50,260 nt of DNA from positions 1-50,260 of the forward strand of contig JAHJTN010000011.1 of NCBI GenBank assembly GCA_018829465.1, read 5' to 3'. The DNA is from Bacteroidota bacterium. GTDB taxonomy: Bacteria > Bacteroidota > Bacteroidia > Flavobacteriales > Flavobacteriaceae. The translations under genes and the position numbers were made by a program. The first letter of the stretch is position 1. Each line of letters starts with the position of its first letter. Below, in pieces: positions 25,084 through 33,922 of this stretch. The notes beneath the pieces are model-generated. The model worked only from the letters and a program-made list of their open reading frames with translations, did not search any database and was not told the DNA's origin.

Positions 25084-26868
25084 ATGGCTGACGAAAATCA
25101 ACAACAGCAAGTTCAGGAAGTAAATCCGGAACAATTTTTAGCCGACTTTAACTGGAAACGTTACGAAGAAGGCATTGACGAAGTACAAGATGATCAACTT
25201 CAAGAGTTTGAAGCTTTGGTCGATAAAACCTTTATCTCTACAGATTCAGAAAATGTAGTCCAAGGAAAAGTAGTTCACCTTACTGAACGTGAAGCTATCA
25301 TCGACATCAATGCAAAATCTGAAGGCGTCATTTCATTAAACGAATTTCGTTACAATCCCGATTTGAAAGTCGGAGACAGTGTAGATGTATTGATTGAAAC
25401 ACGCGAAGACAAAACAGGACAGTTGGTATTGTCGCATCGCAAAGCGCGTATGTTGCGCTCTTGGGATCGTGTCAATGCGGCACACGATACAGGCGAAGTG
25501 GTTACCGGATTTGTAAAATGCCGTACCAAGGGCGGTATGATTGTCGATGTATTCGGCATAGAAGCATTCTTACCGGGCTCACAAATTGATGTGAAACCTA
25601 TCCGAGATTACGACCAATACGTTGGTAAAAACATGGAATTCAAAGTGGTGAAAATTAATCACGAATTCAAAAACGTGGTGGTTTCTCACAAAGCACTTAT
25701 CGAAGCAGATATCGAAGAACAGAAAAAAGAAATCATCGGGCAGCTCGAAAAAGGCCAGGTTTTGGAAGGTGTTGTCAAAAACATCACTTCCTATGGTGTC
25801 TTTATCGACTTGGGCGGCGTAGATGGCTTGATACACATCACAGACTTGTCTTGGAGCCGTATCAACCATCCTACAGAAATTGTAGAACTCGATCAGAAAA
25901 TAAACGTAGTTATCCTCGATTTCGACGACAACAAATCGCGTATCCAATTGGGTCTTAAACAATTGCAGCAGCATCCTTGGGAAGCACTCGACCAAAACCT
26001 CAAAGTAGGCGACAAGGTAAAAGGTAAAGTAGTGGTCATAGCCGACTATGGCGCCTTTATTGAAGTGAACGAAGGCGTAGAAGGATTGATTCACGTTTCA
26101 GAAATGTCTTGGTCCACGCATTTGCGTTCGGCTCAGGATTTCGTAAAAGTGGGCGATGAAGTAGAAGCCGTTATTCTGACACTTGACAGAGAAGAAAGAA
26201 AAATGTCTTTAGGCATCAAACAATTAACGCCGGATCCTTGGACAGATATCACAGCAAAATATCCTTCAGGATCTAAACATCAGGGAATTGTTCGCAACTT
26301 TACCAACTTTGGTGTGTTTGTAGAATTGGAAGAAGGTATCGACGGTCTCATTTACATTTCTGATTTGTCTTGGACTAAAAAAATCAAGCATCCTTCCGAA
26401 TTTTTAGCCATCGGCGATAAAATTGAAGTAGTCGTACTTGAATTGGATGTGGAAGGACGTAAGTTGAGCTTAGGTCACAAACAAACCACAGACAATCCTT
26501 GGGACAAATACGAAAAAGACTTTGCCATTGGCACCAAGCATTCGGGTACCATCGACGAATTGGTTGACAAAGGTGCTACCATTACTTTTAACGAAGATAT
26601 TGTAGCTTTTGTTCCGGCCCGTCATTTGGAAAAAGAAGACGGTAAAAAACTCAAAAAAGGCGAAGAAGCCGAGTTTGTTATAATTGAGTTTAACAAAGAA
26701 TTCAAGCGCGTGGTAGCTTCACACACAGCTCTTTTCCGTGAGGAAGAAGAGAAAATTGTGAAAGCAGCAGCGGCCAAATCTAAGGCAGCCTCTGCTTCAG
26801 AAAAAACTACTTTGGGCGACATTGGAGCCCTTGCGGACTTGAAAGAAAAAATGGACAGCAAAAAGTAA
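25084..26868 (+). CDS. rpsA: 30S ribosomal protein S1
   Basis: RNA-binding ribosomal protein needed for initiation on most mRNAs, important in a clade that rarely uses Shine-Dalgarno pairing. About six S1 (OB-fold) repeats are visible, the central ones with near-identical phrases: YGVFIDLGGVDGLIHITDLSW, YGAFIEVNEGVEGLIHVSEMSW and FGVFVELEEGIDGLIYISDLSW. The C-terminus is alanine/lysine-rich. I chose the ATG at 25084 (MADENQQ), which fits the usual flavobacterial N-terminus; an ATG three codons earlier is possible. A long leader with a hairpin precedes it and a strong terminator follows. Confidence 0.95.
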   Translation: MADENQQQQVQEVNPEQFLADFNWKRYEEGIDEVQDDQLQEFEALVDKTFISTDSENVVQGKVVHLTEREAIIDINAKSEGVISLNEFRYNPDLKVGDSVDVLIETREDKTGQLVLSHRKARMLRSWDRVNAAHDTGEVVTGFVKCRTKGGMIVDVFGIEAFLPGSQIDVKPIRDYDQYVGKNMEFKVVKINHEFKNVVVSHKALIEADIEEQKKEIIGQLEKGQVLEGVVKNITSYGVFIDLGGVDGLIHITDLSWSRINHPTEIVELDQKINVVILDFDDNKSRIQLGLKQLQQHPWEALDQNLKVGDKVKGKVVVIADYGAFIEVNEGVEGLIHVSEMSWSTHLRSAQDFVKVGDEVEAVILTLDREERKMSLGIKQLTPDPWTDITAKYPSGSKHQGIVRNFTNFGVFVELEEGIDGLIYISDLSWTKKIKHPSEFLAIGDKIEVVVLELDVEGRKLSLGHKQTTDNPWDKYEKDFAIGTKHSGTIDELVDKGATITFNEDIVAFVPARHLEKEDGKKLKKGEEAEFVIIEFNKEFKRVVASHTALFREEEEKIVKAAAAKSKAASASEKTTLGDIGALADLKEKMDSKK

Positions 26869-26888
26869 TCTTTAGCTTCCTGCATACT

Positions 26889-26917
26889 AAAAGCGCTATC
26901 TTCGGATAGCGTTTTTT
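26889..26917 (+). terminator. rpsA terminator with UUCG tetraloop
   Basis: CGCTATC (26894-26900) and GATAGCG (26905-26911) form seven perfect pairs closed by TTCG, and six T follow. The A residues before the stem extend the pairing and supply a T run on the other strand, so it may also end the convergent DUF2975 transcript. Confidence 0.9.
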
Positions 26918-27029
26918 GTTTGTACCGATTTGAAACAAAAAGATAAGGATATATAATTATTCGGCAAATGTATTGGATGTATTATCATTTTAACAAAATC
27001 ATTTTTGTAACTATAATCCAAAAAAAAGT

Positions 27030-27500
27030 TTAGTCTATTCTAGATTTCATTTCTATAGCATCTTGCAAAAGTTTTTCCAATATGGCAGTAGCTGTTGCAA
27101 CCACTAAAGCGACAAAAGCCATCACTATACTTATAGCTAGAAAACCCGCAGGGTCATCCGCTTTATCGTGGGTAAATCTTATAAATACCCCGGCTGCCAC
27201 TATGGAAACACTTAATGTAATCGCGCAATGCTTTATGTTTCTTAAAGCCCGAGCCGCATTTGCTGTAAACACTGTATTTTTTCTGATGTAGCTAAGTAAA
27301 ATAAAAGCCTTGTACAAGGCTACAAAAAATGCCAAGGAGGCCACATAAGCATACAAGATGAATGGATCTATATAAATACTGAATACATCTAAGTTTGTAG
27401 CCCTGCCTTCAGTTAAAGGAAAATATATCAAAATAGCGAGTGCAACCAAACCCGTAAGCAAAACGGTTGCCTGAAGAAAAATTGTTGAAACTTTGAGCAT
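27030..27500 (-). CDS. DUF2975 domain membrane protein
   Basis: A 156-residue protein with four transmembrane helices (about 8-30, 45-70, 88-108 and 120-142) and the spacing of the DUF2975 family, including the conserved start of the third helix after ARALRNIKHCA. The function is unknown. In many genomes DUF2975 proteins are followed by a small Xre-type regulator (YozG); none is present downstream here. It begins five bases after the upstream secreted-protein gene stops, so the two form an operon. Confidence 0.8.
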   Translation of the reverse strand: MLKVSTIFLQATVLLTGLVALAILIYFPLTEGRATNLDVFSIYIDPFILYAYVASLAFFVALYKAFILLSYIRKNTVFTANAARALRNIKHCAITLSVSIVAAGVFIRFTHDKADDPAGFLAISIVMAFVALVVATATAILEKLLQDAIEMKSRID

Positions 27501-27505
27501 GATTT

Positions 27506-28168
27506 TTAATCATTACTACCTGTCGAATCATCGGCTTCTCGAACAATCATCACCGAGGCTTTGGCGCCTGTGCTCAAGAGCCATTTGTTAGAAAAAATCA
27601 AGTTGCCTTTGTCGTCTATCACGTGAAATTCTGCCGTATTAGGACCGGAATCCCCTTGGTTGAGTGCTTGAAAATCAATCATGTTAAACCCTGTGATAAG
27701 TGCAATGTTAAAATCTTTAAAGTCGGAAGTAAGCCACAGGTTGTCCATAGAGGTTTGGTTGTTTTGCAACACCCTTACAATATCACCATCAGGATACTCA
27801 TGATCGCGGTAAACTATGGTAACGTATTTCGATTTTGTTTTAATTTCCCCCAACATTTTATTACCGCTAAAACCCTTGTATCCATTTTCTTTTGCCCGAA
27901 TCTCATTGTTCATTTTTCGGGTGTACTTGTCAACATCACTATGCCATTGTTGGGTGTTGGCCATGCTGAACTTCTTTTTCTGGGGTTGAATCAGCGTAAC
28001 AGTATCTTTGGGCTTTATAATATTGTTATTGCTGTTGCCGGTTTCAAACGGACTTTTGGCCACGGGAAAACCGGGTAAGTCAGATTTTTTATTAGCGTTT
28101 TCAAATTGCGCAAAGCCTTGGACTATACCCAGAAAAAACAACAAACCTAAATATACGTATGCTTTCAT
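27506..28168 (-). CDS. Secreted protein of unknown function
   Basis: A signal peptide (MKAYVYLGLLFFLGIVQGFA, cleaved before Q) is followed by about 200 residues without a motif I recognise. The middle is basic and polar (KMNNEIRAKENGYKGF); the C-terminal half looks like a beta-rich domain with VTIVYRDHEYPDGDIVRV and FHVIDDKGNLIFSNKWLL. I chose the ATG at 28168 because it begins the signal peptide; an ATG three codons earlier lies only seven bases from the promoter element at 28185-28192. It is likely co-transcribed with the DUF2975 gene. Confidence 0.75.
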   Translation of the reverse strand: MKAYVYLGLLFFLGIVQGFAQFENANKKSDLPGFPVAKSPFETGNSNNNIIKPKDTVTLIQPQKKKFSMANTQQWHSDVDKYTRKMNNEIRAKENGYKGFSGNKMLGEIKTKSKYVTIVYRDHEYPDGDIVRVLQNNQTSMDNLWLTSDFKDFNIALITGFNMIDFQALNQGDSGPNTAEFHVIDDKGNLIFSNKWLLSTGAKASVMIVREADDSTGSND

Positions 28169-28184
28169 TTTGAACATTCTGCTT

Positions 28185-28192
28185 CAAAAATA
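28185..28192 (-). promoter_or_regulatory. -7 promoter element (TATTTTTG)
   Basis: The minus-strand reading is a perfect TAnnTTTG, 16 bases before the ATG at 28168 of the secreted-protein gene. Confidence 0.5.
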
Positions 28193-28304
28193 ATCAATTC
28201 TCGTGCCTGACTTATAAATAATTTGTTAAACTCTCATTTTTTTTCGCTTTCTGATATTAAATCTAAAATATTGTTAAGGTTTTAAGAAGTTTTTAAGGAA
28301 TGGC

Positions 28305-28312
28305 TATATTTG
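28305..28312 (+). promoter_or_regulatory. -7 promoter element (TATATTTG) for the M28 peptidase gene
   Basis: A perfect TAnnTTTG, 27 bases before the ATG at 28340. Confidence 0.5.
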
Positions 28313-28339
28313 AAACATAACTTTAAATTCACCTAAATA

Positions 28340-29890
28340 ATGAAACCCTTTCTCAAAGTCTTTTTTAGCCTTATTTTACTGATGTATGCCTCTTTGGTTT
28401 TTCCCCAACAAGATGTTGTAGATAAAATCATTAAAGAAGGCTCCGAAAATTCACAATTAGAGAATCTAGCACATGAATTGATGGACTTTGTCGGGCCGCG
28501 TTTGGTAGGTACACCCGAAATGAAGCAAGCTCATGATTGGGCTGTAAACAAATACAAAGCTTGGGGCATTGCTGCCCGAAACGAGCAATGGGGCGAGTGG
28601 CGCGGCTGGCAACGTGGCATCACCCATATCGATATGATTTATCCTAGAGTTAAGTCTCTCGAAGGCACACAATTGGCCTGGAATCCGGGGACAACTGCCA
28701 AAGGTGTCACCGCTGAAGTGGTGGGAATCCCCACTTTTAGCAGCAAAGCAGAATTTGACAAGTGGCTACCAACCGTCAAAGGAAAAATAGTCATGGTTTC
28801 TATGCCCGAACCCACAGGACGCCCTGATGAGAATTGGAAAGAATTTGCAACGCCCGAATCTTTTGAAAAAATGAAAAAAGACAGAGAGGCGCTTCAAGAC
28901 GCATGGTCGCAAAACATGCAGCTTACAGGTTTCAATGGCCGCACTTTGCCGCCTGCTCTCGAAGATGCCGGTGCAGTTGGGATTGTTCAATCCTACTGGT
29001 CTAAAGGTTTTGGAGTCAATAAAATTTTTAGTGCACGTACCAAAAAAATCCCGACTGTCGATGTGTCTTTAGAAGACTACGGCATGTTGTATAGGCTGGC
29101 AGAAAACGGTCATAAACCACAAATCAAAATTGTAGCTGAGTCAAAAGAATTAGGTATTGTACCCACATTTAATACCATCGCAGAAATAAAAGGTTCTGAA
29201 AAACCGGATGAATACATCATACTTTCTGCCCATTTTGATTCGTGGGATGGTGGCACAGGCGCAACAGACAACGGCACAGGAACCATCACCATGATGGAGG
29301 CTTTACGCATTCTGAAAGCAGTGTATCCAAACCCTAAACGCACCATCCTTGTTGGACACTGGGGAAGCGAAGAGCAAGGTTTAAACGGTTCGCGATCTTT
29401 TGTGGAAGACCATCCTGAAATTGTGGCCAAAGTGCAAGCCGTATTTAACCAAGACAACGGAACGGGTAGGGTAGTGAGTCTTTCCGGTCAAGGCTTTTTA
29501 CACGCTTATGACTTTCTCGGACGTTGGTTGGTTCCGGTTCCTGAAGACATTAAAAAACACATAGAAACTAGCTTTCCCGGTGTTCCCGGTGGCGGCGGGT
29601 CTGATTATGCATCGTTTGTAGCAGCCGGTGCACCGGCTTTTTCACTCAGCTCATTGAGTTGGGATTATTGGAACTATACCTGGCATACAAATCGAGATAC
29701 TTACGACAAAATCGTTTTTGACGATGTTCGTAGCAATGCCATCCTCACTGCCATCCTTGCCTACATGGCTAGCGAAGAACCCGAATTGGTTTCAAGAGAT
29801 AAAAGTGTACTTCCTTTAAATCCTAGAACAGGTCAACAAATGGAATGGCCCTCACCGCGAAACCCTACGCGTAAAGGAGGTTTGGATTAA
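28340..29890 (+). CDS. Secreted M28-family zinc peptidase
   Basis: A 516-residue exopeptidase of the carboxypeptidase Q / aminopeptidase type. A signal peptide (residues 1-22) is followed by an N-terminal region, a PA-like insert (about 118-260), and the M28 catalytic domain. Zinc ligands and catalytic residues are visible: LSAHFDSWDGGTGATDNGTG with His298 and Asp310, and GSEEQGLNGS with Glu344 and Glu345. Further ligands should be the Asp in NQDNGTGR and the His in YTWHTNRDT. It is monocistronic, with a promoter element upstream and a long perfect hairpin downstream. Confidence 0.9.
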   Translation: MKPFLKVFFSLILLMYASLVFPQQDVVDKIIKEGSENSQLENLAHELMDFVGPRLVGTPEMKQAHDWAVNKYKAWGIAARNEQWGEWRGWQRGITHIDMIYPRVKSLEGTQLAWNPGTTAKGVTAEVVGIPTFSSKAEFDKWLPTVKGKIVMVSMPEPTGRPDENWKEFATPESFEKMKKDREALQDAWSQNMQLTGFNGRTLPPALEDAGAVGIVQSYWSKGFGVNKIFSARTKKIPTVDVSLEDYGMLYRLAENGHKPQIKIVAESKELGIVPTFNTIAEIKGSEKPDEYIILSAHFDSWDGGTGATDNGTGTITMMEALRILKAVYPNPKRTILVGHWGSEEQGLNGSRSFVEDHPEIVAKVQAVFNQDNGTGRVVSLSGQGFLHAYDFLGRWLVPVPEDIKKHIETSFPGVPGGGGSDYASFVAAGAPAFSLSSLSWDYWNYTWHTNRDTYDKIVFDDVRSNAILTAILAYMASEEPELVSRDKSVLPLNPRTGQQMEWPSPRNPTRKGGLD

Positions 29891-29915
29891 TTTTTTTCCT
29901 TATTGCAAAAAATTT

Positions 29916-29955
29916 AAGCATTAAATCGTTAAAAAACGATTTAATGCTTTTGTTT
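29916..29955 (+). terminator. Bidirectional terminator, 15-base-pair perfect stem
   Basis: AAGCATTAAATCGTT (29916-29930) and its exact reverse complement (29935-29949) flank an AAAA loop, with TTGTTTT after the right arm and an A-rich stretch before the left. It lies between the convergent peptidase and mutS2 genes and can serve both. Confidence 0.85.
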
Positions 29956-30074
29956 TATACAAACCCGGTTTTAGCCTACCGCAATCATTAAGGAGTTAGG
30001 GAAAGTTATTAAAAGTTTTGAAATCGTATTACAGGAATTTTATTCCCTACTTAAAACCAAAATTCAAACAAAAG

Positions 30075-32273
30075 TCAGGATTTCTTTTTCTCAACCAATT
30101 CCAGTTGATCTAGTTTTACTTTGGTGGTAAATGCACCGTAATTGACTGTTGCCATATTTTTTTCGATGCGGTCAATACTACCCACAGCCTTGCCTGATGG
30201 AAGCCGAACGCGATCGCCCACTTTTGTGGGTATCGTGGGCATCTCCTTTTCAGTCTTTTGTTTTTTTTCTCTTTCTTTCTTTTTGCGCGCCCTTATCTTT
30301 TCTATTTCAGGCGCTATTTCAGCAATTACTTCTGCATCTGTTGGCTTTTTTAATGCCTGTTTTTTTTCTGTCACAGTCAATTTGGGCGCGTGTTTTGTCG
30401 GTTCTTTTTTGGCATTTTCTACTTCTACTATTTTTAACAATGCACCCAAAAGCTGTTTCTTATTTTTATTTTTTGCGTAATCATCAGATAATTCCTTGAG
30501 TTTATTCCCTAAATAAATGGCTTTTTGGTTGTTGTCATAGAGTACTTGATAACGCTCCAATTTTTCCCGAATACGCCGATTGACTTCTAGGTTTTCTTGC
30601 GCCAAATCATGTTGCATCTTCGACGCTTCTTCCAGTTTTTCCTTCTCTGCGACATACCGGCTGCGTTCCTTTTGTAAGTTGACAATAGACTTGTCAAAGC
30701 GAACTTTTCCGCGTTCCACTTTTTTCTTTGCCCGATTGATGAGACTGAACGGAATCCCGTTTTTCTGAGCTACTTCAAAAGTATATGAACTGCCGGCCTC
30801 TCCCATTTGGAGTTTAAAAATAGGTTCTAAACTTTGGTGGTCAAAAAGCATATTGGCATTGGTCATATGCGGCATTTCGTTGGCCAACAATTTAAGGTTG
30901 GCGTAATGTGTCGTAATGATGCCGTAAGCTTTCCGGTGATAGAATTCTTCCAAAAAAGTTTCGGCAAGCGCACCGCCGAGTTCAGGGTCTGTGCCGCTGC
31001 CAAATTCGTCAATCAAAAAAAGCGTATCTGCCTGGCATCTTCTCAAAAATCGACGCATATTTTTGAGTCGATAACTATATGTACTCAAGTGATTCTCAAT
31101 AGATTGATTGTCTCCGATATCGGTGAGAATTTCTCGAAACAAACAAGTAGTAGATTGCGGATGTACCGGAATCAGCATCCCGCTTTGCAGCATCATTTGC
31201 AATAAGCCAAGTGTTTTGAGTGTGATGCTTTTGCCTCCTGCATTTGGGCCGGAAATAACGAGTATTCTCTTGTCCGAATCGAGTTCAAAAGTCTGTGGAT
31301 ACGTTACGGCTTTTTTCTCCAGATTACTGAGGTAGAGCAACGGATGAAAGGCATCTATTAAACGCACACGCATTTCTCTGTTAATTTCAGGAAGCACAGA
31401 CCGTGTTTTTTGCGCATAGCGTGCTTTGGCATAAATAACATCAACTTCTGTGAGAAATGTTTGAATTTCCTCAAGAAAATCGGCATAAGGGCGCAATTGA
31501 TGCGTCAGAGCCGTCAGTATTTTCCTGACTTCTTCAGATTCTTCAAATATAAGATTGTTGAGTTCGTTGGTGTAAGCAAAAGTAGCTTCGGGTTCCATAA
31601 AAATAATACTTCCTGTTTTTGAAGTACCCAAAATACGGCCTTTTACTTGCTTTTTGTGCATGGCCTGTACGGCTAAAACGCGACGGCTGTCCACTACAGA
31701 TTCCCGAATGTCATCGAGCCATCCGGAAGCGGCATACTTGCTCAAAGCAGCGTTGAAACTCTGATTAATTTGTCCTAAAACTACGTTTTTGCGCTTTCTG
31801 ATTTGAGAGAGATTTTCAGAAGCACTGTCTTTTACTTCTCCAAATTTGTCAATAACCTGTTCTATGTTTGCAATAATTTCTTTGTCGTAAAATTCAGGCT
31901 TTGCCAACCGATGCATCGCCTCATAAAAAGTTTGGTAATCATTAAAAAACTTAACCAAATCATTAGTGGTTTTGCAAAGCGAAGCGATTTTTTGAAAAGC
32001 TTTAACCTCCAGCGTAAAGTTTTCAATTTGTAGGTGTTTGAGCGCAGCCGTAACGCTTTCAAATTCGTGCGAGGGTATGCGGTTGTCACCTTTAAAAGAA
32101 GCCGTAAATTCTAAAGTCTGTTGAAGCGTTTCACGAAGTAATGTTTCGTTATAGATGGGTTGTAACTGCGCGACACGATTTTGCCCCAAATCTGTTTTGC
32201 ACAGTTTCTGAACTTGGATGAGCAAGACGTCAAATTCTAAATCTTCTCGTGTTTTATTCGCGGGCTGGTGCAT
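30075..32273 (-). CDS. mutS2: MutS2-type DNA-binding ATPase without Smr domain
   Basis: A MutS-family protein of the MutS2 branch: it lacks the N-terminal mismatch-recognition domain and has core/clamp helices (1-300) then the ATPase with Walker A GPNAGGKS (342-349), Walker B TLFLIDEFGSGTDP and ITTHYANLK. A long charged coiled coil (about 500-650) follows. MutS2 suppresses recombination or acts on collided ribosomes in other bacteria. The usual C-terminal Smr nuclease is missing: the protein ends after a small KOW-like domain (VGDRVRLPSGKAVGSI). No Smr remnant is seen downstream. Divergent from ung. Confidence 0.88.
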   Translation of the reverse strand: MHQPANKTREDLEFDVLLIQVQKLCKTDLGQNRVAQLQPIYNETLLRETLQQTLEFTASFKGDNRIPSHEFESVTAALKHLQIENFTLEVKAFQKIASLCKTTNDLVKFFNDYQTFYEAMHRLAKPEFYDKEIIANIEQVIDKFGEVKDSASENLSQIRKRKNVVLGQINQSFNAALSKYAASGWLDDIRESVVDSRRVLAVQAMHKKQVKGRILGTSKTGSIIFMEPEATFAYTNELNNLIFEESEEVRKILTALTHQLRPYADFLEEIQTFLTEVDVIYAKARYAQKTRSVLPEINREMRVRLIDAFHPLLYLSNLEKKAVTYPQTFELDSDKRILVISGPNAGGKSITLKTLGLLQMMLQSGMLIPVHPQSTTCLFREILTDIGDNQSIENHLSTYSYRLKNMRRFLRRCQADTLFLIDEFGSGTDPELGGALAETFLEEFYHRKAYGIITTHYANLKLLANEMPHMTNANMLFDHQSLEPIFKLQMGEAGSSYTFEVAQKNGIPFSLINRAKKKVERGKVRFDKSIVNLQKERSRYVAEKEKLEEASKMQHDLAQENLEVNRRIREKLERYQVLYDNNQKAIYLGNKLKELSDDYAKNKNKKQLLGALLKIVEVENAKKEPTKHAPKLTVTEKKQALKKPTDAEVIAEIAPEIEKIRARKKKEREKKQKTEKEMPTIPTKVGDRVRLPSGKAVGSIDRIEKNMATVNYGAFTTKVKLDQLELVEKKKS

Positions 32274-32297
32274 AAAAATTTATCCGTAAATTCGCTG

Positions 32298-32305
32298 CAA
32301 AAATA
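32298..32305 (-). promoter_or_regulatory. -7 promoter element (TATTTTTG) for mutS2
   Basis: The minus-strand reading is a perfect TAnnTTTG, 24 bases before the mutS2 ATG. It lies inside the longer possible ung frame, which argues for the shorter ung start. Confidence 0.5.
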
Positions 32306-32312
32306 CACAATT

Positions 32313-32978
32313 TTGGAGGTAGCCATTAACCCTTCTTGGAAAGCTTTTTTACTTGATATATTTAACCGAGACTATTTTCAGGCTTTGCGCCGTTTTGTCA
32401 AAGATGAATACAAGCAGCACACTTGTTATCCGAATGGAAGCGAAATCTTCGCCGCTTTTGATTTGTGTCCCTTTGAGCAAACCCGCGTCGTGATTTTAGG
32501 ACAAGATCCTTACCACGGTCCCGAACAGGCTCACGGTTTATGTTTCTCGGTGCGTGAGGGCACGCCAAAACCACCGTCTCTTCAAAATATTTTCACAGAA
32601 CTCGAGAAGAGTTTGTCTATAGAAGTGCCATCATCCGGCGATTTGACGCGGTGGGCTCAACAAGGTGTTTTGTTGCTCAATGCAACTTTAACGGTCAGAG
32701 CTGCTGCGGCCGGATCGCATCAAAACAAAGGATGGGAAATTTTTACGGATGAAGTGATTCGTCTGATTTCCGATAAGAAAAAAAATGTTGTTTTTATGCT
32801 TTGGGGTTCCTATGCCAAAAAAAAGGGTGCACACATAGACCGAAGCAAACACTTGGTGCTCACTTGTGGCCATCCGTCACCACTGAGCGCCAATAGAGGT
32901 TATTGGTTTGGCAACAAACACTTTGCCCTGGCAAATGACTATCTCGAAAAAAATGGTTTACAAAAAATAAAATGGTAG
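32313..32978 (+). CDS. ung: Uracil-DNA glycosylase
   Basis: Removes uracil from DNA in base-excision repair. The water-activating motif GQDPYHGP puts the catalytic Asp at residue 65 with the chosen TTG start, matching Asp64 of the E. coli enzyme; the second motif [10 protein letters not shown] is also present, as is [11 protein letters not shown]. The frame extends upstream to a GTG at 32268, but that start overlaps the mutS2 start and covers its promoter. The TTG start yields 221 residues, the usual length. hisF follows after a single base, so the two genes are co-transcribed. Confidence 0.93.
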   Translation: MEVAINPSWKAFLLDIFNRDYFQALRRFVKDEYKQHTCYPNGSEIFAAFDLCPFEQTRVVILGQDPYHGPEQAHGLCFSVREGTPKPPSLQNIFTELEKSLSIEVPSSGDLTRWAQQGVLLLNATLTVRAAAAGSHQNKGWEIFTDEVIRLISDKKKNVVFMLWGSYAKKKGAHIDRSKHLVLTCGHPSPLSANRGYWFGNKHFALANDYLEKNGLQKIKW

Positions 32979-32979
32979 T

Positions 32980-33735
32980 ATGCTGACAAAAAGGATTATT
33001 CCCTGTTTGGATATAAAAAATGGTCGCACGGTAAAAGGTGTCAATTTTCTTGATTTGAGAGATGCGGGCGACCCGGTCGAATTGGCTTCTTTCTATGCTG
33101 AAAATGGAGCAGACGAGTTGGTTTTTCTCGATATCTCTGCCACAGAAGAACGCAGAAAAACATTAGTTGACTTGGTGCTGCGTGTGGCCGAAAAAGTTAA
33201 TATCCCTTTTACGGTTGGCGGTGGAATTTCGTCGGTTGATGATGTGGATTTGCTCCTAAAATCGGGTGCAGACAAAGTTTCCATCAACTCATCAGCTGTA
33301 AAAAATCCGGATTTGATAAATGCTCTGGCAGCTAAATTTGGCAGCCAATGTGTAGTGGTTGCCATCGATGCCAAAAAAGTAAACAGCCAATGGAAGGTAC
33401 ATTTGGTAGGCGGAAAAGTCCCTACAGAAATAGATTTGTTTACCTGGGCTAAAGAAGTTGAAACACGTGGCGCAGGTGAAATTTTGTTTACATCCATGGA
33501 TCACGACGGCACCAAAGCCGGATTTGCAAATCAGGCTTTGGCGAAGTTGACTAAAACTGTGAATATTCCTGTGATTGCATCGGGCGGTGCCGGTAATTCC
33601 CAACACTTTTTAGAGACTTTTACGCTAGGGAAGGCAGATGCAGCCTTGGCGGCCAGTGTTTTCCATTTTAAAGAAATTGAAATTCCAACGCTTAAAAAAT
33701 ACCTGTCAGAAAATGGTGTTTGGATGCGTCAATAA
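32980..33735 (+). CDS. hisF: Imidazole glycerol phosphate synthase subunit HisF
   Basis: Cyclase half of the glutamine-dependent enzyme that makes imidazole glycerol phosphate and AICAR in histidine synthesis. The (beta/alpha)8 barrel has both catalytic aspartates, Asp11 in CLDIKNG and Asp130 in VAIDAKK, and the phosphate-binding loops TVGGGIS and ASGGAGN. The 251-residue length and close agreement with canonical HisF argue against a WbuZ-type paralogue. No other his gene, including the hisH glutaminase, is in the window; here it is one base after ung. Confidence 0.93.
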   Translation: MLTKRIIPCLDIKNGRTVKGVNFLDLRDAGDPVELASFYAENGADELVFLDISATEERRKTLVDLVLRVAEKVNIPFTVGGGISSVDDVDLLLKSGADKVSINSSAVKNPDLINALAAKFGSQCVVVAIDAKKVNSQWKVHLVGGKVPTEIDLFTWAKEVETRGAGEILFTSMDHDGTKAGFANQALAKLTKTVNIPVIASGGAGNSQHFLETFTLGKADAALAASVFHFKEIEIPTLKKYLSENGVWMRQ

Positions 33736-33922
33736 TGTTTTTATTTTCTGATAAACTCAAAGAAGTGACCCCCAAACCCAATTGAAACAACTGTTTTTAA
33801 TGAATTTTAGCATATTTTTATGAAAAATCGTTGTTTTTTGACAATCTTTTTAAATATTGAGGTTTTGTAGTTAACAAACCGATTACTACCTTTCCACAGG
33901 GAAAAACGAAATTATATACGCT

